The position numbers were made by a program, and so were the translations under genes. Of a DNA stretch of 64,000 bases, positions 45,709 through 54,595 are shown one piece after another; positions within the stretch are counted from its first letter, which is position 1, and every line of letters begins with the position of its first letter. The stretch is from Bacteroidetes bacterium RIFCSPLOWO2_12_FULL_35_15 (GTDB taxonomy: Bacteria > Bacteroidota > Bacteroidia > 2-12-FULL-35-15). Location of the stretch: the NCBI GenBank assembly GCA_001769385.1, contig MEPB01000068.1:62001-126000 (forward strand), written 5' to 3'. The notes under the pieces are model-generated. The model did not search any database. It was not told where the DNA came from and saw only the letters and a list, made by a program, of their open reading frames with translations.

Positions 45709-46356
45709 ATGGATACTAAATTTTTAGATTGTTTCGGTTACATCTCAATTGCATTCTCAATAATTCCGTTATTGGTTGGATTTATTTGTATTAAAACAAT
45801 TAAGAGCTATTTAGTTCCATTGTTTTTAATTGTCTTTATTTCTGCATGTGTTGAAATAATTAGTCGAATTATCGCAAATATTTATGAGAACAATTTTCCA
45901 ATACTTCACATTTATACGGGCATAGAATTTTCGTTGATCTTTGTTTTTTATATGCTTTTTTATAAACAATATTATAAATTTAAAATTTTATATTTAATTC
46001 TTCCGGTGTTTTATGTGGTTACATACATCGATTATAAAGTAAACGGACTAAATGAAATGGATAGCTTTTCGGTTACAGTTGAGTCCGCCTTTTTTATTAT
46101 AACCTCCTTACTTTCTTTCTTCTTTATTATTCGGCATTTGATCTTTGAGAATATTTTAAATATGCCTTTTTTTTGGATAAATTCAGGGATCCTGATTTAT
46201 TTTTCAGGTAATATTTTATTATTTATTTTTAGTAATTCCTTTATCAAATCAGAAATAAAAACATTTTTAATATTATGGGCTATTATTCATTCTCTTTTAA
46301 ATATTATTTATAATAGTTTAATTTGTATTGGTTTCTCGAAATCCCGCATAAAATGA
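45709..46356 (+). CDS. Seven-helix membrane protein, putative sensor
   Basis: A 215-residue protein that is nearly all hydrophobic helices (about 7: residues 11-30, 36-57, 68-85, 92-108, 124-146, 155-176, 184-208) with short loops. No known enzyme motif. Its stop overlaps the start of a histidine kinase by four bases (ATGA), and a response regulator follows, a recurrent Bacteroidetes arrangement in which the membrane protein may sense a ligand for the kinase. That role is inferred from context only. It begins right after a terminator, so transcription must begin within it or read through. Confidence 0.75.
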   Translation: MDTKFLDCFGYISIAFSIIPLLVGFICIKTIKSYLVPLFLIVFISACVEIISRIIANIYENNFPILHIYTGIEFSLIFVFYMLFYKQYYKFKILYLILPVFYVVTYIDYKVNGLNEMDSFSVTVESAFFIITSLLSFFFIIRHLIFENILNMPFFWINSGILIYFSGNILLFIFSNSFIKSEIKTFLILWAIIHSLLNIIYNSLICIGFSKSRIK

Positions 46357-47153
46357 GTACAACGATATTATTAATTATAGGAACATTCGCAATTTTATTT
46401 TTAACCTTTTTTGTCATTTTTTTTGTTCTTATTCACCAAAAAAGAATGTTTGAAAACAGGGCCTTGATAATAAATAAAGAAAATATACATCAGAAAAAAT
46501 TAATAGATGCATCCATTGAAGTAGCGGAATTAGAGCGGGAAAAAATTGCCAAGGATATTCACGATGATGTAGGTTCTGTTTTGAATGTAATTAATTTACA
46601 TTTAAACAGAATATCACGTAGCGTGGATGATAAAGTATTAATGAAAGAGTTGATTCATGAAAGCAAGGACTTGCTGGAATCGTCAATCGAAACTATTCGA
46701 GGAATATCAAGAGATCTGATGCCGCCAATTTTAATTCGTTTGGGATACGAGAAAGGGATAGCTGAATTGTGCCGCCAGATAAAATTTTCAAATGCAATTG
46801 AAACAACCTTCATAACATCCGCACAGGAATTTGCTATCTCCAAAAGAGTTGAATTGCAATTGTACAGAATAGTACAGGAAGTCGTAAATAATATTATCAA
46901 ACACGCTAAAGCATCTGAGATAAAGATAACATTGCAAAGCAGTCCTTCCGTTTTTACAACAGAAATATTTCATGATGGAAAAGGTATCAGTTCAGAAATG
47001 ATCAACCAATTATCAGAAGGAAAGGGTGGAGTGGGACTAAGAAGCATTCAGAGCCGAGCGCAAATGATAAGTGCTACTGTTCAATATGTTACCATTAGTG
47101 AAAAGAGATCTTTAATTATTATAGAAGTTCCAACGTATGAAATTACCAATTAA
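46353..47153 (+). CDS. HPK7 (NarX/LiaS-type) sensor histidine kinase
   Basis: A 266-residue kinase with one membrane helix (residues 6-28) and a short coiled coil. The HisKA_3 region has 'EREKIAKDIHDDVGSVLNVI' with acceptor H70; the ATPase domain has 'LYRIVQEVVNNIIKHAKASE' (N-box) and 'EGKGGVGLRSIQSRAQM' (G-box). The start is taken at the ATG at 46353, which gives a 4-base overlap with the upstream gene; ten further codons upstream are in frame but lie within that gene. Overlaps the response regulator by 17 bases. There is no periplasmic sensor domain, so the upstream seven-helix protein is the likely input. Confidence 0.9.
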   Translation: MSTTILLIIGTFAILFLTFFVIFFVLIHQKRMFENRALIINKENIHQKKLIDASIEVAELEREKIAKDIHDDVGSVLNVINLHLNRISRSVDDKVLMKELIHESKDLLESSIETIRGISRDLMPPILIRLGYEKGIAELCRQIKFSNAIETTFITSAQEFAISKRVELQLYRIVQEVVNNIIKHAKASEIKITLQSSPSVFTTEIFHDGKGISSEMINQLSEGKGGVGLRSIQSRAQMISATVQYVTISEKRSLIIIEVPTYEITN

Positions 47154-47787
47154 ACTAGCAGTGGTGGATGATCACGACCTTTTTAGAAAAGGACTGATTG
47201 CTTTACTAAAAGATTTTCCGGAATTAGAAGTTGTGATGGAAGCTTCGAACGGTGAAGAGCTACTCGAGCAGCTAAAAAAGAAACGGGTAGATGTGATTCT
47301 AATGGATATACAAATGCCAAAAATGGATGGTATTGAAGCTACTGAGCGATTGCAAAATAAATATGCAAACACTAAAATAATAATATTAACGATGCATAAT
47401 GAGGAAGGCTTCATACATCACCTCATAAGTAAAGGGGCGCATGGTTTTCTTTTAAAGAATCAAGATATAGAAATAGTTGTTGATGCCATTTATGGAGTGC
47501 TGGAAAATGGATATTTTTTTAACGATCGGGTTTCAAGAGCAATGGTAAAAGGACTTGTTGAGAGTAATAAAATTCGTCCTGAATTTAATGAAGTAAGTTT
47601 AACAGAGCGGGAAATTGAAATTATTCGTTTGATCAGTAAAGAACTTACGAATAGGGAGATCGCAGAAAAGCTTATGCTAAGCGTCAGAACTGTTGACGGA
47701 TATAAGGAAAAAATATTCGAAAAAACAAAAACAAAAAACTCTATTGGAATTGTAATGTATGCAGTTAGGCACAATTTGCTGGGATAA
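47137..47787 (+). CDS. NarL/FixJ-family response regulator
   Basis: A 216-residue regulator. Receiver: acidic pair in 'LAVVDDHDLFRKG', phosphoacceptor D57 in 'VILMDIQMPKMDG', switch Thr in 'IILTMHNEEG' and Lys in 'GAHGFLLKNQD'. Output: LuxR-type helix-turn-helix 'LTEREIEIIRLISKELTNRE' with 'MLSVRTVDGYKEKIFEK'. It overlaps the kinase gene by 17 bases, so the pair is cognate. The regulon is unknown; the neighbouring copper operon starts only 315 bases downstream, but an R3 repeat lies between. Confidence 0.92.
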   Translation: MKLPIKLAVVDDHDLFRKGLIALLKDFPELEVVMEASNGEELLEQLKKKRVDVILMDIQMPKMDGIEATERLQNKYANTKIIILTMHNEEGFIHHLISKGAHGFLLKNQDIEIVVDAIYGVLENGYFFNDRVSRAMVKGLVESNKIRPEFNEVSLTEREIEIIRLISKELTNREIAEKLMLSVRTVDGYKEKIFEKTKTKNSIGIVMYAVRHNLLG

Positions 47788-48016
47788 AATAAGTTCCTTA
47801 CAAATTGTTTAAATTTATTTACAACCTGTCTTTTCGCATCAACCATTCTGTCTTTGATGGGGTACCGATTTCCACATATACTTCTCATTCAACTATTCAG
47901 CTATTCAAATATTGATATAGGTCATTATTCTATTTGATGATTGTCATTTTAGACTGCTCCTTTTCATTACAATTTTGTTTTCTAATATCAATTGAAATAT
48001 AAAATTGTCCAATCAT

Positions 48017-48055
48017 CCTCTCCTTTTTTCAAGGAGAGGGTTTGGCTGAGGTTTT
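48017..48055 (+). repeat. R3 GC-rich hairpin repeat
   Basis: CCTCTCCTT-TTTTC-AAGGAGAGG (48017-48039) followed by the tail 'GTTTGGCTGAGGTTTT'. It is the only structure recognised in the gap 47,788-48,102, between the NarL regulator and the ArsR gene; the rest is plain AT-rich DNA. Confidence 0.7.
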
Positions 48056-48102
48056 AAAAATGGACTATTTGATATTTCAATCGATTTCTAAATGAAAAAA
48101 GC

Positions 48103-48408
48103 ATGAAAAATTATATTGCTAAAAGCAGATACGATGTCATTGAATTGGCAGAAATGATAAAATCAATCGCTCATCCCGAACGATTACAAATTTTAAATTT
48201 TATGTGTAATTGCGGGAGTGATAAATTGAGTGTAAAAAACATTTATGAAACTTTGAAAATGGAACAACCAATTGTATCAAGGCATCTTGGCATAATGAAG
48301 AGAGCCGGTTTGTTGAAGAAAGAAGTGGATGGCAGAAGTACCTATTACCATCTTAATTTAGAAAATCCTGCTTGCTCCTACGCTCGAGAATGTTTGCTAA
48401 ATAATTAA
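48103..48408 (+). CDS. ArsR-family metal-responsive regulator
   Basis: A 101-residue winged-helix protein. 'SIAHPERLQILNFM' leads helix 3; the recognition helix lies in 'MEQPIVSRHLGIMKRAGLL' and the wing in 'KKEVDGRSTYYHLN'. Cys35 and Cys37 ('FMCNCGSD') occupy the position of the ArsR C-x-C inducer site, and Cys91 and Cys97 in the tail could complete a thiolate site. It starts a + strand run of copper/silver efflux genes (next gene 17 bases away), so it is probably the operon's own repressor, released by Cu(I) or Ag(I). Confidence 0.88.
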   Translation: MKNYIAKSRYDVIELAEMIKSIAHPERLQILNFMCNCGSDKLSVKNIYETLKMEQPIVSRHLGIMKRAGLLKKEVDGRSTYYHLNLENPACSYARECLLNN

Positions 48409-48425
48409 TATTTTATTAGAGGAAG

Positions 48426-49694
48426 ATGATTGAAAAAATAATATCAGGATCAATGCATAACAGGTTCTTTGTTTGGATCGGTGTTGTTATGATTATTATT
48501 GGCGGAGTTTATTCTATTTATGAAACTCCGGTTGATGCCATTCCCGATTTGTCCGAGAATCAGGTTATTGTTTATACAGAATGGATGGGCCGTAATCCGA
48601 AAATAATGGAGGACCAGATCACTTATCCGCTTGTTTCAAATTTGCAAGGTATTCCAAAAATAAAATCCATCCGTGCTTCATCCATGTTCGGGATGAGTTT
48701 CATTTTTGTGGTGTTCAAGGACGAGGCTGATATTTATTGGGCTCGTACACGAGTATTAGAACGATTGAACTACGCGCAAAAACAGTTGCCTGCCGGAATC
48801 ACTCCAACTCTTGGACCTGATGGAACAGGCGTTGGACATGTTTTTTGGTACACACTGGATGCACCGAATTATGATCTTGGTGAACTCCGCGCATTGCAAG
48901 ACTGGTATGTTAAATTTGCCTTACAGAATGTAGATGGCGTAAGCGAAGTAGCATCCTTCGGGGGATTTCAAAAACAATATCAAATTGCAATTAATCCTTA
49001 CAAGTTATTATACTTTGATGTTCCCCTGATGGATGTTACCCGTGCAGTTGCAGCGAATAACAAAGATGTAGGCGGAAGTTTGTTTGAGTTCAACTCGACC
49101 GGTTACATGATTCGGGGCTTGGGCTATATTGAAAATATAGAGGACATCAGGCAAATTGCTGTTGGCAATTACAAAAATATTTCAATAAAAATAAAAGACA
49201 TTGCAACGGTTCAGATGAGTAGCGATCTGCGATTGGGTATCACCGAAGAAAACGGCACAGGGGAAGTGGTTGGTGGGATCGTGGTATCACGCTATGGAGA
49301 GAATGCAAAAGATGTGATTGAACGCGTGAAAGAAAAAATAAAAGAGGTTGAAAAGGGACTGCCTGAAGGCGTGAAATTTAAAATTGCTTATGACAGAAGT
49401 GATTTGATAAATGAAACCATTGAGACACTGAAGGAATCTGTTTTGGAAGAAGTAATTGTGGTGAGTTGTGTTGTTCTGCTTTTTCTTTTTCACTTCGGCA
49501 GCGGCTTCGTGTGTATTCTGAATATAATTCTCTCTATGTTGATAGGGTTTATCCTGATGAAACTTTTTGGAGTTACGTCCAACATCATGTCGATGGGTGG
49601 AATTGCCCTTGCCGTAGGTGATTTGGTGGATTCAAGCATTGTGATGTCAGAAAATGCATACAGGCAACTGGCAAATCGTATTTTGAAGAAGTGA
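48426..49694 (+). pseudogene. cusA: CusA-type RND pump, N-terminal part, ended by in-frame TGA
   Basis: The first 422 residues of a heavy-metal efflux RND pump: TM1 with 'YETPVDAIPDLSENQVIVYT', the porter domain ('SMFGMSFIFVVFKDEADIYW'), then TM2-TM4 with 'GGIALAVGDLVDSSIVMSEN', which contains the TM4 proton-relay Asp. The frame stops at TGA (49692-49694) just after 'NAYRQLANRILKK'. The next two codons (F, V) and the following 640-residue frame continue in the same phase, so only one codon separates the halves and together they make a full-length (~1065 residue) pump. It may be a nonsense mutation, a sequencing error, readthrough or a split pump. Typed as pseudogene only because the full product needs the stop to be overcome. 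Confidence 0.8.
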
Positions 49695-49700
49695 TTTGTA

Positions 49701-51623
49701 ATGGAAAATAAAATAGGACATACTTCTGAAATACCGGAAGAGGAGCGAATAGAAATTATTCGCAAATCTACTGTTACTATCGGACGTGCTGTTTTCATGT
49801 CGATTCTGGTTACGCTTATTTCTTTTGCTCCTATTTTATTTCTCGAAGGCCAGGAAAAGAAACTCTTCACTCCATTAGTATTGACAAAAACATTCTGCAT
49901 GATCGGCTCAGCAATTGCGACCCTTTTTATTATACCGGTTGCTTTGCAAAGCTTTATGAAAGGGAAACTGCGCAGTGAAGATGCCAACCCTGTTTCCAAA
50001 TATCTCTCGAAGTTTTTTTCACCGATAACAAGATTTTGTCTTCGTTGGAAAAAAATGGTAATTCTTATAATTGCAGCTCTGGTTGTGGCAAGTATCCCGG
50101 TTGTTTTGAATACCGGGACTGAATTTATGCCTCCGCTGGATGAAGGTTCATTGCTGCTGATGCCGGTGACACTTCCCGATGTGTCCAATTCAGAGGCGAA
50201 AAGAATTTTACAGGTTCAGGACCGGATTATAAAAAGTTTTCCGGAAGTAGAAAATGTGTTGGGAAAAGCAGGTCGCGCCTATACTGCCACTGATAATGCT
50301 CCAATGAGCATGATTGAAACAATCATTATTCTGAAACCAAAATCGAAGTGGCGGGAAGGAATGACAAAAGAAAAACTCATCGATGAAATGAATAAAAAAG
50401 TTCAGGTTCCCGGTGTTACTATAGGATGGACACAACCCATCATTAATCGTATCAACATGCTTTCGACAGGAATAAGAACGGATGTAGGAATAAAAATTTA
50501 CGGACAAAATCTGGATAGTATTTATGACCTGTCACTGAAAGTTGAAAATGCACTGAAAGGAGTTGAAGGTCTTGCAGATTTATATGTAGAGCAGCTTACA
50601 GGAGGAAAATACCTGGATATAAAGATCGATCGAAAAGAAATTGCCCGCTATGGCTTGAGTGTGGATGATGTGAATATGATCATTGAAACGGCACTTGGCG
50701 GAATGATAATTACGAATACGGTTGAAGGCAGGGAGCGTTTTAATATTAGTATTCGCCTTGGACAGGATTTTCGGAATGATATTTCTGAAATAAAACGTAT
50801 TCCTGTTCAAACGCAACAATACGGTGCTATTCCCCTTTCCTCTGTCACTGATATTAAAATTACGGAAGGGCCTCCGATGATTAGCTCAGAGAATGCAATG
50901 TTACGTGGAACGGTGCTATTCAATATCAGAGGAAAGGATATGGGTAGCGTAGTGAAGGAAGCAAAAAAAAGAATTGATACCGAATTCAAAAAACTTCCGA
51001 AAGGATATTTTATTCAATGGAGCGGTCAGTATGAGAATCAGGTGAGGGCGCAAAAAAGATTAAGCCTCATTATTCCCATTGTGTTGCTGATTATGATTCT
51101 TGTTTTATATACCACCTTTCATTCGTTTCGTGAAGTGCTGATTATTTTTACAGGAATACCTGTTGCAATAATTGGCGGTATTCTTTCCCTTCATTTTTAC
51201 AATGTGAATATTTCGGTTGCGGTTGTTGTTGGTTTTATCTCTCTGCTTGGTGTTGCTGTGGAAACAGGTGTTTTAATTCTTGTTTATATGAACAACGAAT
51301 TAGCGATCTTAAAAGAAAGAGCTAAGTCGGAAAAGTTTTCTATTACCCCTTTGCATATTGAAGATGCCGTATTCAAAGGATCTGCATTACGTATCCGTCC
51401 CATACTGATGACCGTTATTGTTGATTTATTAGGGATGATTCCTGTTATAGCTGCAACCGGTGCAGGTAGCGATGTGATGCGCCCAATCACACTTCCCTTC
51501 GTATTTGGTTTGTTATTTTCTATTTTATACTCGCTTATTTTACTTCCGGCTGTTTTTGCCCTTATCAAAGAATATGAATTTAAAAGGAGCGGGACCCTAA
51601 CCTATGTTAATGCTAAAGATTAA
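49701..51623 (+). pseudogene. cusA: CusA-type RND pump, C-terminal part
   Basis: 640 residues, in the same frame as the preceding part. It begins in the cytoplasmic loop before TM5 ('IRKSTVTIGRAVFMSILVTL'), then TM5-6, the second porter domain with 'PLDEGSLLLMPVTLPDVSNS' and 'GWTQPIINRINMLSTGIRTD' (the CusA Met-containing central site), and TM7-12 ending 'LYSLILLPAVFALIKEYEF'. An ATG at 49701 follows the TGA by six bases, so reinitiation could give a separate C-terminal subunit. Neighbours are the ArsR regulator and CusC/CusB-like genes, as in Cu(I)/Ag(I) efflux operons. Substrate is inferred from the Met-rich partners. Confidence 0.82.
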
Positions 51624-51626
51624 AAA

Positions 51627-52109
51627 ATGAAAACTCGTACTAAAAGTATCATTATTCATTCAACGCCCGAAAAGGTATTCGCATATATGGATAGCCTCGG
51701 AAATACGGGAATGCACATGACCCAATCAAATATGCCGATGATGGGTGGAAAGCTGGAACTTAAGCAACTTTCTCAGAATTCAACCGGGCCTCATGCAAAA
51801 TTCCAATGGAAGGGAAATGTATTATGGATGAAACTTGATTTTACGGTTGAAGTAACAGAATGGGAAAAAAATAAAGTAAAAGTTTGGGAAACACTTGCTG
51901 AAGCAAAAATAATTATTCTTTCGTGGTATCGGATGCGTCTCCAGCTCACTCCAGTGAAGGAAGGAACTATGGCGGATTTGAGTATTTCCTTTACTACTCC
52001 TCAAACTGTTTTTGAAAAAATTCTTGCTTTCTTTTTAGCAGATTGGTATGCAAACTGGTGCTTGAAAAACATGTTGTATGATAGTAAAAAAGCGCTTGAA
52101 CAAAAATGA
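51627..52109 (+). CDS. Met-rich SRPBCC protein of the copper operon
   Basis: A 160-residue helix-grip (SRPBCC) protein: 'RTKSIIIHSTPEKVFAYMDS' at the start, strands 'AKFQWKGNVLWMKLDFTVEV' and 'YRMRLQLTPVKEGTMADLSI', and a C-terminal helix. The loop at residues 29-40 ('MHMTQSNMPMM') clusters Met29, Met31, Met36, Met38 and Met39 with His30, a soft-metal ligand set unusual for this fold. It starts 3 bases after the pump gene and overlaps the outer-membrane channel gene by 4. No signal peptide, so it would act in the cytoplasm, for example as a copper buffer or delivery protein; that is inference. Confidence 0.78.
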   Translation: MKTRTKSIIIHSTPEKVFAYMDSLGNTGMHMTQSNMPMMGGKLELKQLSQNSTGPHAKFQWKGNVLWMKLDFTVEVTEWEKNKVKVWETLAEAKIIILSWYRMRLQLTPVKEGTMADLSISFTTPQTVFEKILAFFLADWYANWCLKNMLYDSKKALEQK

Positions 52110-53371
52110 TAAAAAAAATAAATAGAAAATATTTTTTCTACCTGGCAATATCGTTTTTGCTTGTCAAATTCTCTTTTGCTCAGGATACGACTCATTTAAG
52201 TCTGTCAACAATATTTCAGAAAATAGAAAGCTCTTATCCGGAAATACAGATGTATGAAGCAAAAATAAAATCCATTCAGGCTCAATCAGAAGGAGCGAAA
52301 AGCTGGATGCCGCCAAGTGCTTCATTCGGAATTGATAGGTTCCCTTATGATTTTATGATGCTCAAATCAAAGGATGATCCAATGAATCAGGCAGGTTTTA
52401 TGTTTTCTGTGGAACAGATGATTCCTAATCCTACAAAACTAAGTTCAAAGCAAAACTATATCAATTCACTTTCAAGCGTTCAGCAAAATAATGCGGAGTG
52501 GACAAAAAATATTCTGAGAAGTCGTGCTAAGTTTTTCTATTACCAACGATATGTTGCTGAGAAAAAACTGAAAATAACAAAAGAGAATATGAACTTATTG
52601 AATCTTTTTATTGGCACAGCAGAAGAGCGTTACAAATACAACCAATCTGATTTAAATACGATCTACAAAGCCCAGGCAAAGCTCCAGGATTTGAAAAATA
52701 TGCAGAGCATGTTGTTATCTGAAATATCGGAAAGTAATATCGGTTTGAATATTTTGATGAACCGGGATCTCCAAATTTTATTCAGCATCGATACACTGAT
52801 TTTGCTTCACAACTATGAAAAGTTTACTATCGATACTTCGGCACTTAAACGAAATGACATCGCTTCTGTTGAAAGTTCTATTCAATCCATGAAACTTAAT
52901 CAAACATGGATGGGAAGTTCAAAAAAACCAGATTTTGGTATAAAAGTTCAACACATGCAAATGCTTGGAATGCCCAACCAGTTTTCGGTAATGGGAATGG
53001 TAACGATCCCTATTGTGCCCTGGTCAGCTAAGATGTATAAATCAGATATTAAATCAATGGGATTTGATATTGATGCCATGCAGAAAGAAAAAGAAACAAT
53101 GAAGTTGATGGCGATGCAAATGATCCGGGAAAAATTAATAATGCTGAAATATGAAAAAGAACAATTATTGAATTATGAAAATGAAATTATTCCTGCTTAT
53201 CAGAAAAATATGGAAGCAAGTTTGATTTCTTATAAACAAAATACAGGTAGTTTTTTCATTTTGCTTGATGCATGGGATATGATACTGATGAAACAAATGG
53301 AATATTTAAACAAACTGAATACCGTTCTTAAACTGGAAGCCGAATACGAATACGAAATTGAAAAGAAATGA
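52106..53371 (+). CDS. TolC/CusC-like outer membrane efflux protein
   Basis: A 421-residue protein with a signal peptide ending near 'KFSFAQ' (residue 26) and long amphipathic helices of the OEP/TolC fold ('IESSYPEIQMYEAKIKSIQA', 'FIGTAEERYKYNQSDLNTIY', 'MIREKLIMLKYEKEQLLNYE'). It is notably Met-rich in the second half ('VQHMQMLGMPNQFSVMGMV', 'DIDAMQKEKETMKLMAMQM'), consistent with Cu(I)/Ag(I) handling. The start overlaps the SRPBCC gene by 4 bases and the end overlaps the adaptor by 4. Expected role: outer-membrane channel of the CusABC-like complex. Confidence 0.87.
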   Translation: MIKKINRKYFFYLAISFLLVKFSFAQDTTHLSLSTIFQKIESSYPEIQMYEAKIKSIQAQSEGAKSWMPPSASFGIDRFPYDFMMLKSKDDPMNQAGFMFSVEQMIPNPTKLSSKQNYINSLSSVQQNNAEWTKNILRSRAKFFYYQRYVAEKKLKITKENMNLLNLFIGTAEERYKYNQSDLNTIYKAQAKLQDLKNMQSMLLSEISESNIGLNILMNRDLQILFSIDTLILLHNYEKFTIDTSALKRNDIASVESSIQSMKLNQTWMGSSKKPDFGIKVQHMQMLGMPNQFSVMGMVTIPIVPWSAKMYKSDIKSMGFDIDAMQKEKETMKLMAMQMIREKLIMLKYEKEQLLNYENEIIPAYQKNMEASLISYKQNTGSFFILLDAWDMILMKQMEYLNKLNTVLKLEAEYEYEIEKK

Positions 53372-54594
53372 TGAAACACTATATATCCACTCTGTTGGTT
53401 TTTTTATTAGCAACAAGTTGCGAAAATAAAACTATCGACCATTCTAAACACAACATGCATGATATGCATGATATGAAAGGAAAGGATACATCAACCGTGC
53501 ATCAGGATACAACTTCAATTGAAAGCTATTTGGATGAAGTAATTAATCCTGTAAATGAAGTGGTGATCTCCAATCAGGAAACGGTTAAACCAATAAAGAG
53601 AGAGTTCGGAAATACTATTTTCAATGATGGATACATTTCAGTTGACGAAAGAAGAAACAACAAAATTTCGGCAAGATTTGGAGGTAGAATTGAAAAACTT
53701 CATGTGAAATACAATTATCAGTATGTGAAGAAAGGAGAAAAAATTATGGAACTCTTTAGCCCCGAAATAATTACAATGGAGGAAGAGTACATTCATCATC
53801 TGATGACTTTTAGCGACAAAAATTTAATTCAGAAAACAAAAGAAAAATTAGTACTGCTTGGATTGTCTGAAAACGAAATCACAACAATTGAAAAAACAGG
53901 AAAGCCGCTTGAAGCAATTCCTATTTATAGTCCGTATGAAGGATATGTATTATTTGATACCGGTGAAAAAGAATTTAATACAAGTACGAAAGAGATGCCG
54001 AACGGAATGAATATGGGAGTTGAGTCAGATAAAAACAAATCTTCAATGCAAGCAACACCCACACAGATCAAGGAAGGAAGTTATGTAAAGGAGGGACAAC
54101 TATTATTTGTCGTGAATGATTTAAAAGTAGTATGGGCAATCATTGCTTTGAATACAAAAGATGAATCAGGATTAAAAATTAATTCGCCTGTGAGTATAGT
54201 TAGTGAACTGACAGATGATCCGGTTCATGGAATTATAAATTTCATTGAGCCTGGTTATAAAACAGGGCAAAAATTTACACAGGCGAGAATTTATCTGAAG
54301 AATGATAATCAACATTATAAAATCAATTCTCTTGTAACCATGCAAATTTCAGAAGAAGGAAAAGTCGTGAGTGTTCCTAACAGTTCGGTTTTAGATTTAG
54401 GGAAAAAAAAAATGGTTTGGATTAAATCCGGTGAGACAAAAGGAGGAAGTAAATTGTTTAAAGCAAGAAGTGTAATTGCCGGAAATGATAGAAATGGATT
54501 TACAGAAATAATTTCTGGAATTACTGAAAAGGATGAAATTGCAAAAGGCGCAGGATACCTTATTGACAGTGAAAGTTTAATTAAAGAAAAGTAA
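53368..54594 (+). CDS. cusB: CusB-like periplasmic adaptor lipoprotein
   Basis: A 408-residue RND adaptor. A lipobox gives Cys18 ('LLATSCEN'), followed by a His/Met-rich strip ('DHSKHNMHDMHDMKGKD') likely to bind copper. The core has barrel-sandwich and alpha-hairpin segments ('RFGGRIEKLHVKYNYQYVKK', 'LFSPEIITMEEEYIHHLM') and beta-barrel strands ('GQLLFVVNDLKVVWAIIAL'). Length and 'SPE(I/L)' motif match CusB. It overlaps cusC-like by 4 bases and is followed 1 base later by a second adaptor. It would bridge the pump and the outer-membrane channel and pass metal to the pump. Confidence 0.88.
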   Translation: MMKHYISTLLVFLLATSCENKTIDHSKHNMHDMHDMKGKDTSTVHQDTTSIESYLDEVINPVNEVVISNQETVKPIKREFGNTIFNDGYISVDERRNNKISARFGGRIEKLHVKYNYQYVKKGEKIMELFSPEIITMEEEYIHHLMTFSDKNLIQKTKEKLVLLGLSENEITTIEKTGKPLEAIPIYSPYEGYVLFDTGEKEFNTSTKEMPNGMNMGVESDKNKSSMQATPTQIKEGSYVKEGQLLFVVNDLKVVWAIIALNTKDESGLKINSPVSIVSELTDDPVHGIINFIEPGYKTGQKFTQARIYLKNDNQHYKINSLVTMQISEEGKVVSVPNSSVLDLGKKKMVWIKSGETKGGSKLFKARSVIAGNDRNGFTEIISGITEKDEIAKGAGYLIDSESLIKEK

Positions 54595-54595
54595 G

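Noticed and set aside
49490-50188. A 232-codon - strand ORF opposite the pump
   Set aside because: Antisense to well-conserved RND sequence in the same region; no homology features.
48426-51623. A changed genetic code (TGA = Trp) explaining the split pump
   Set aside because: TGA terminates several other genes here (for example those ending at 9012, 14325, 46356 and 56544).
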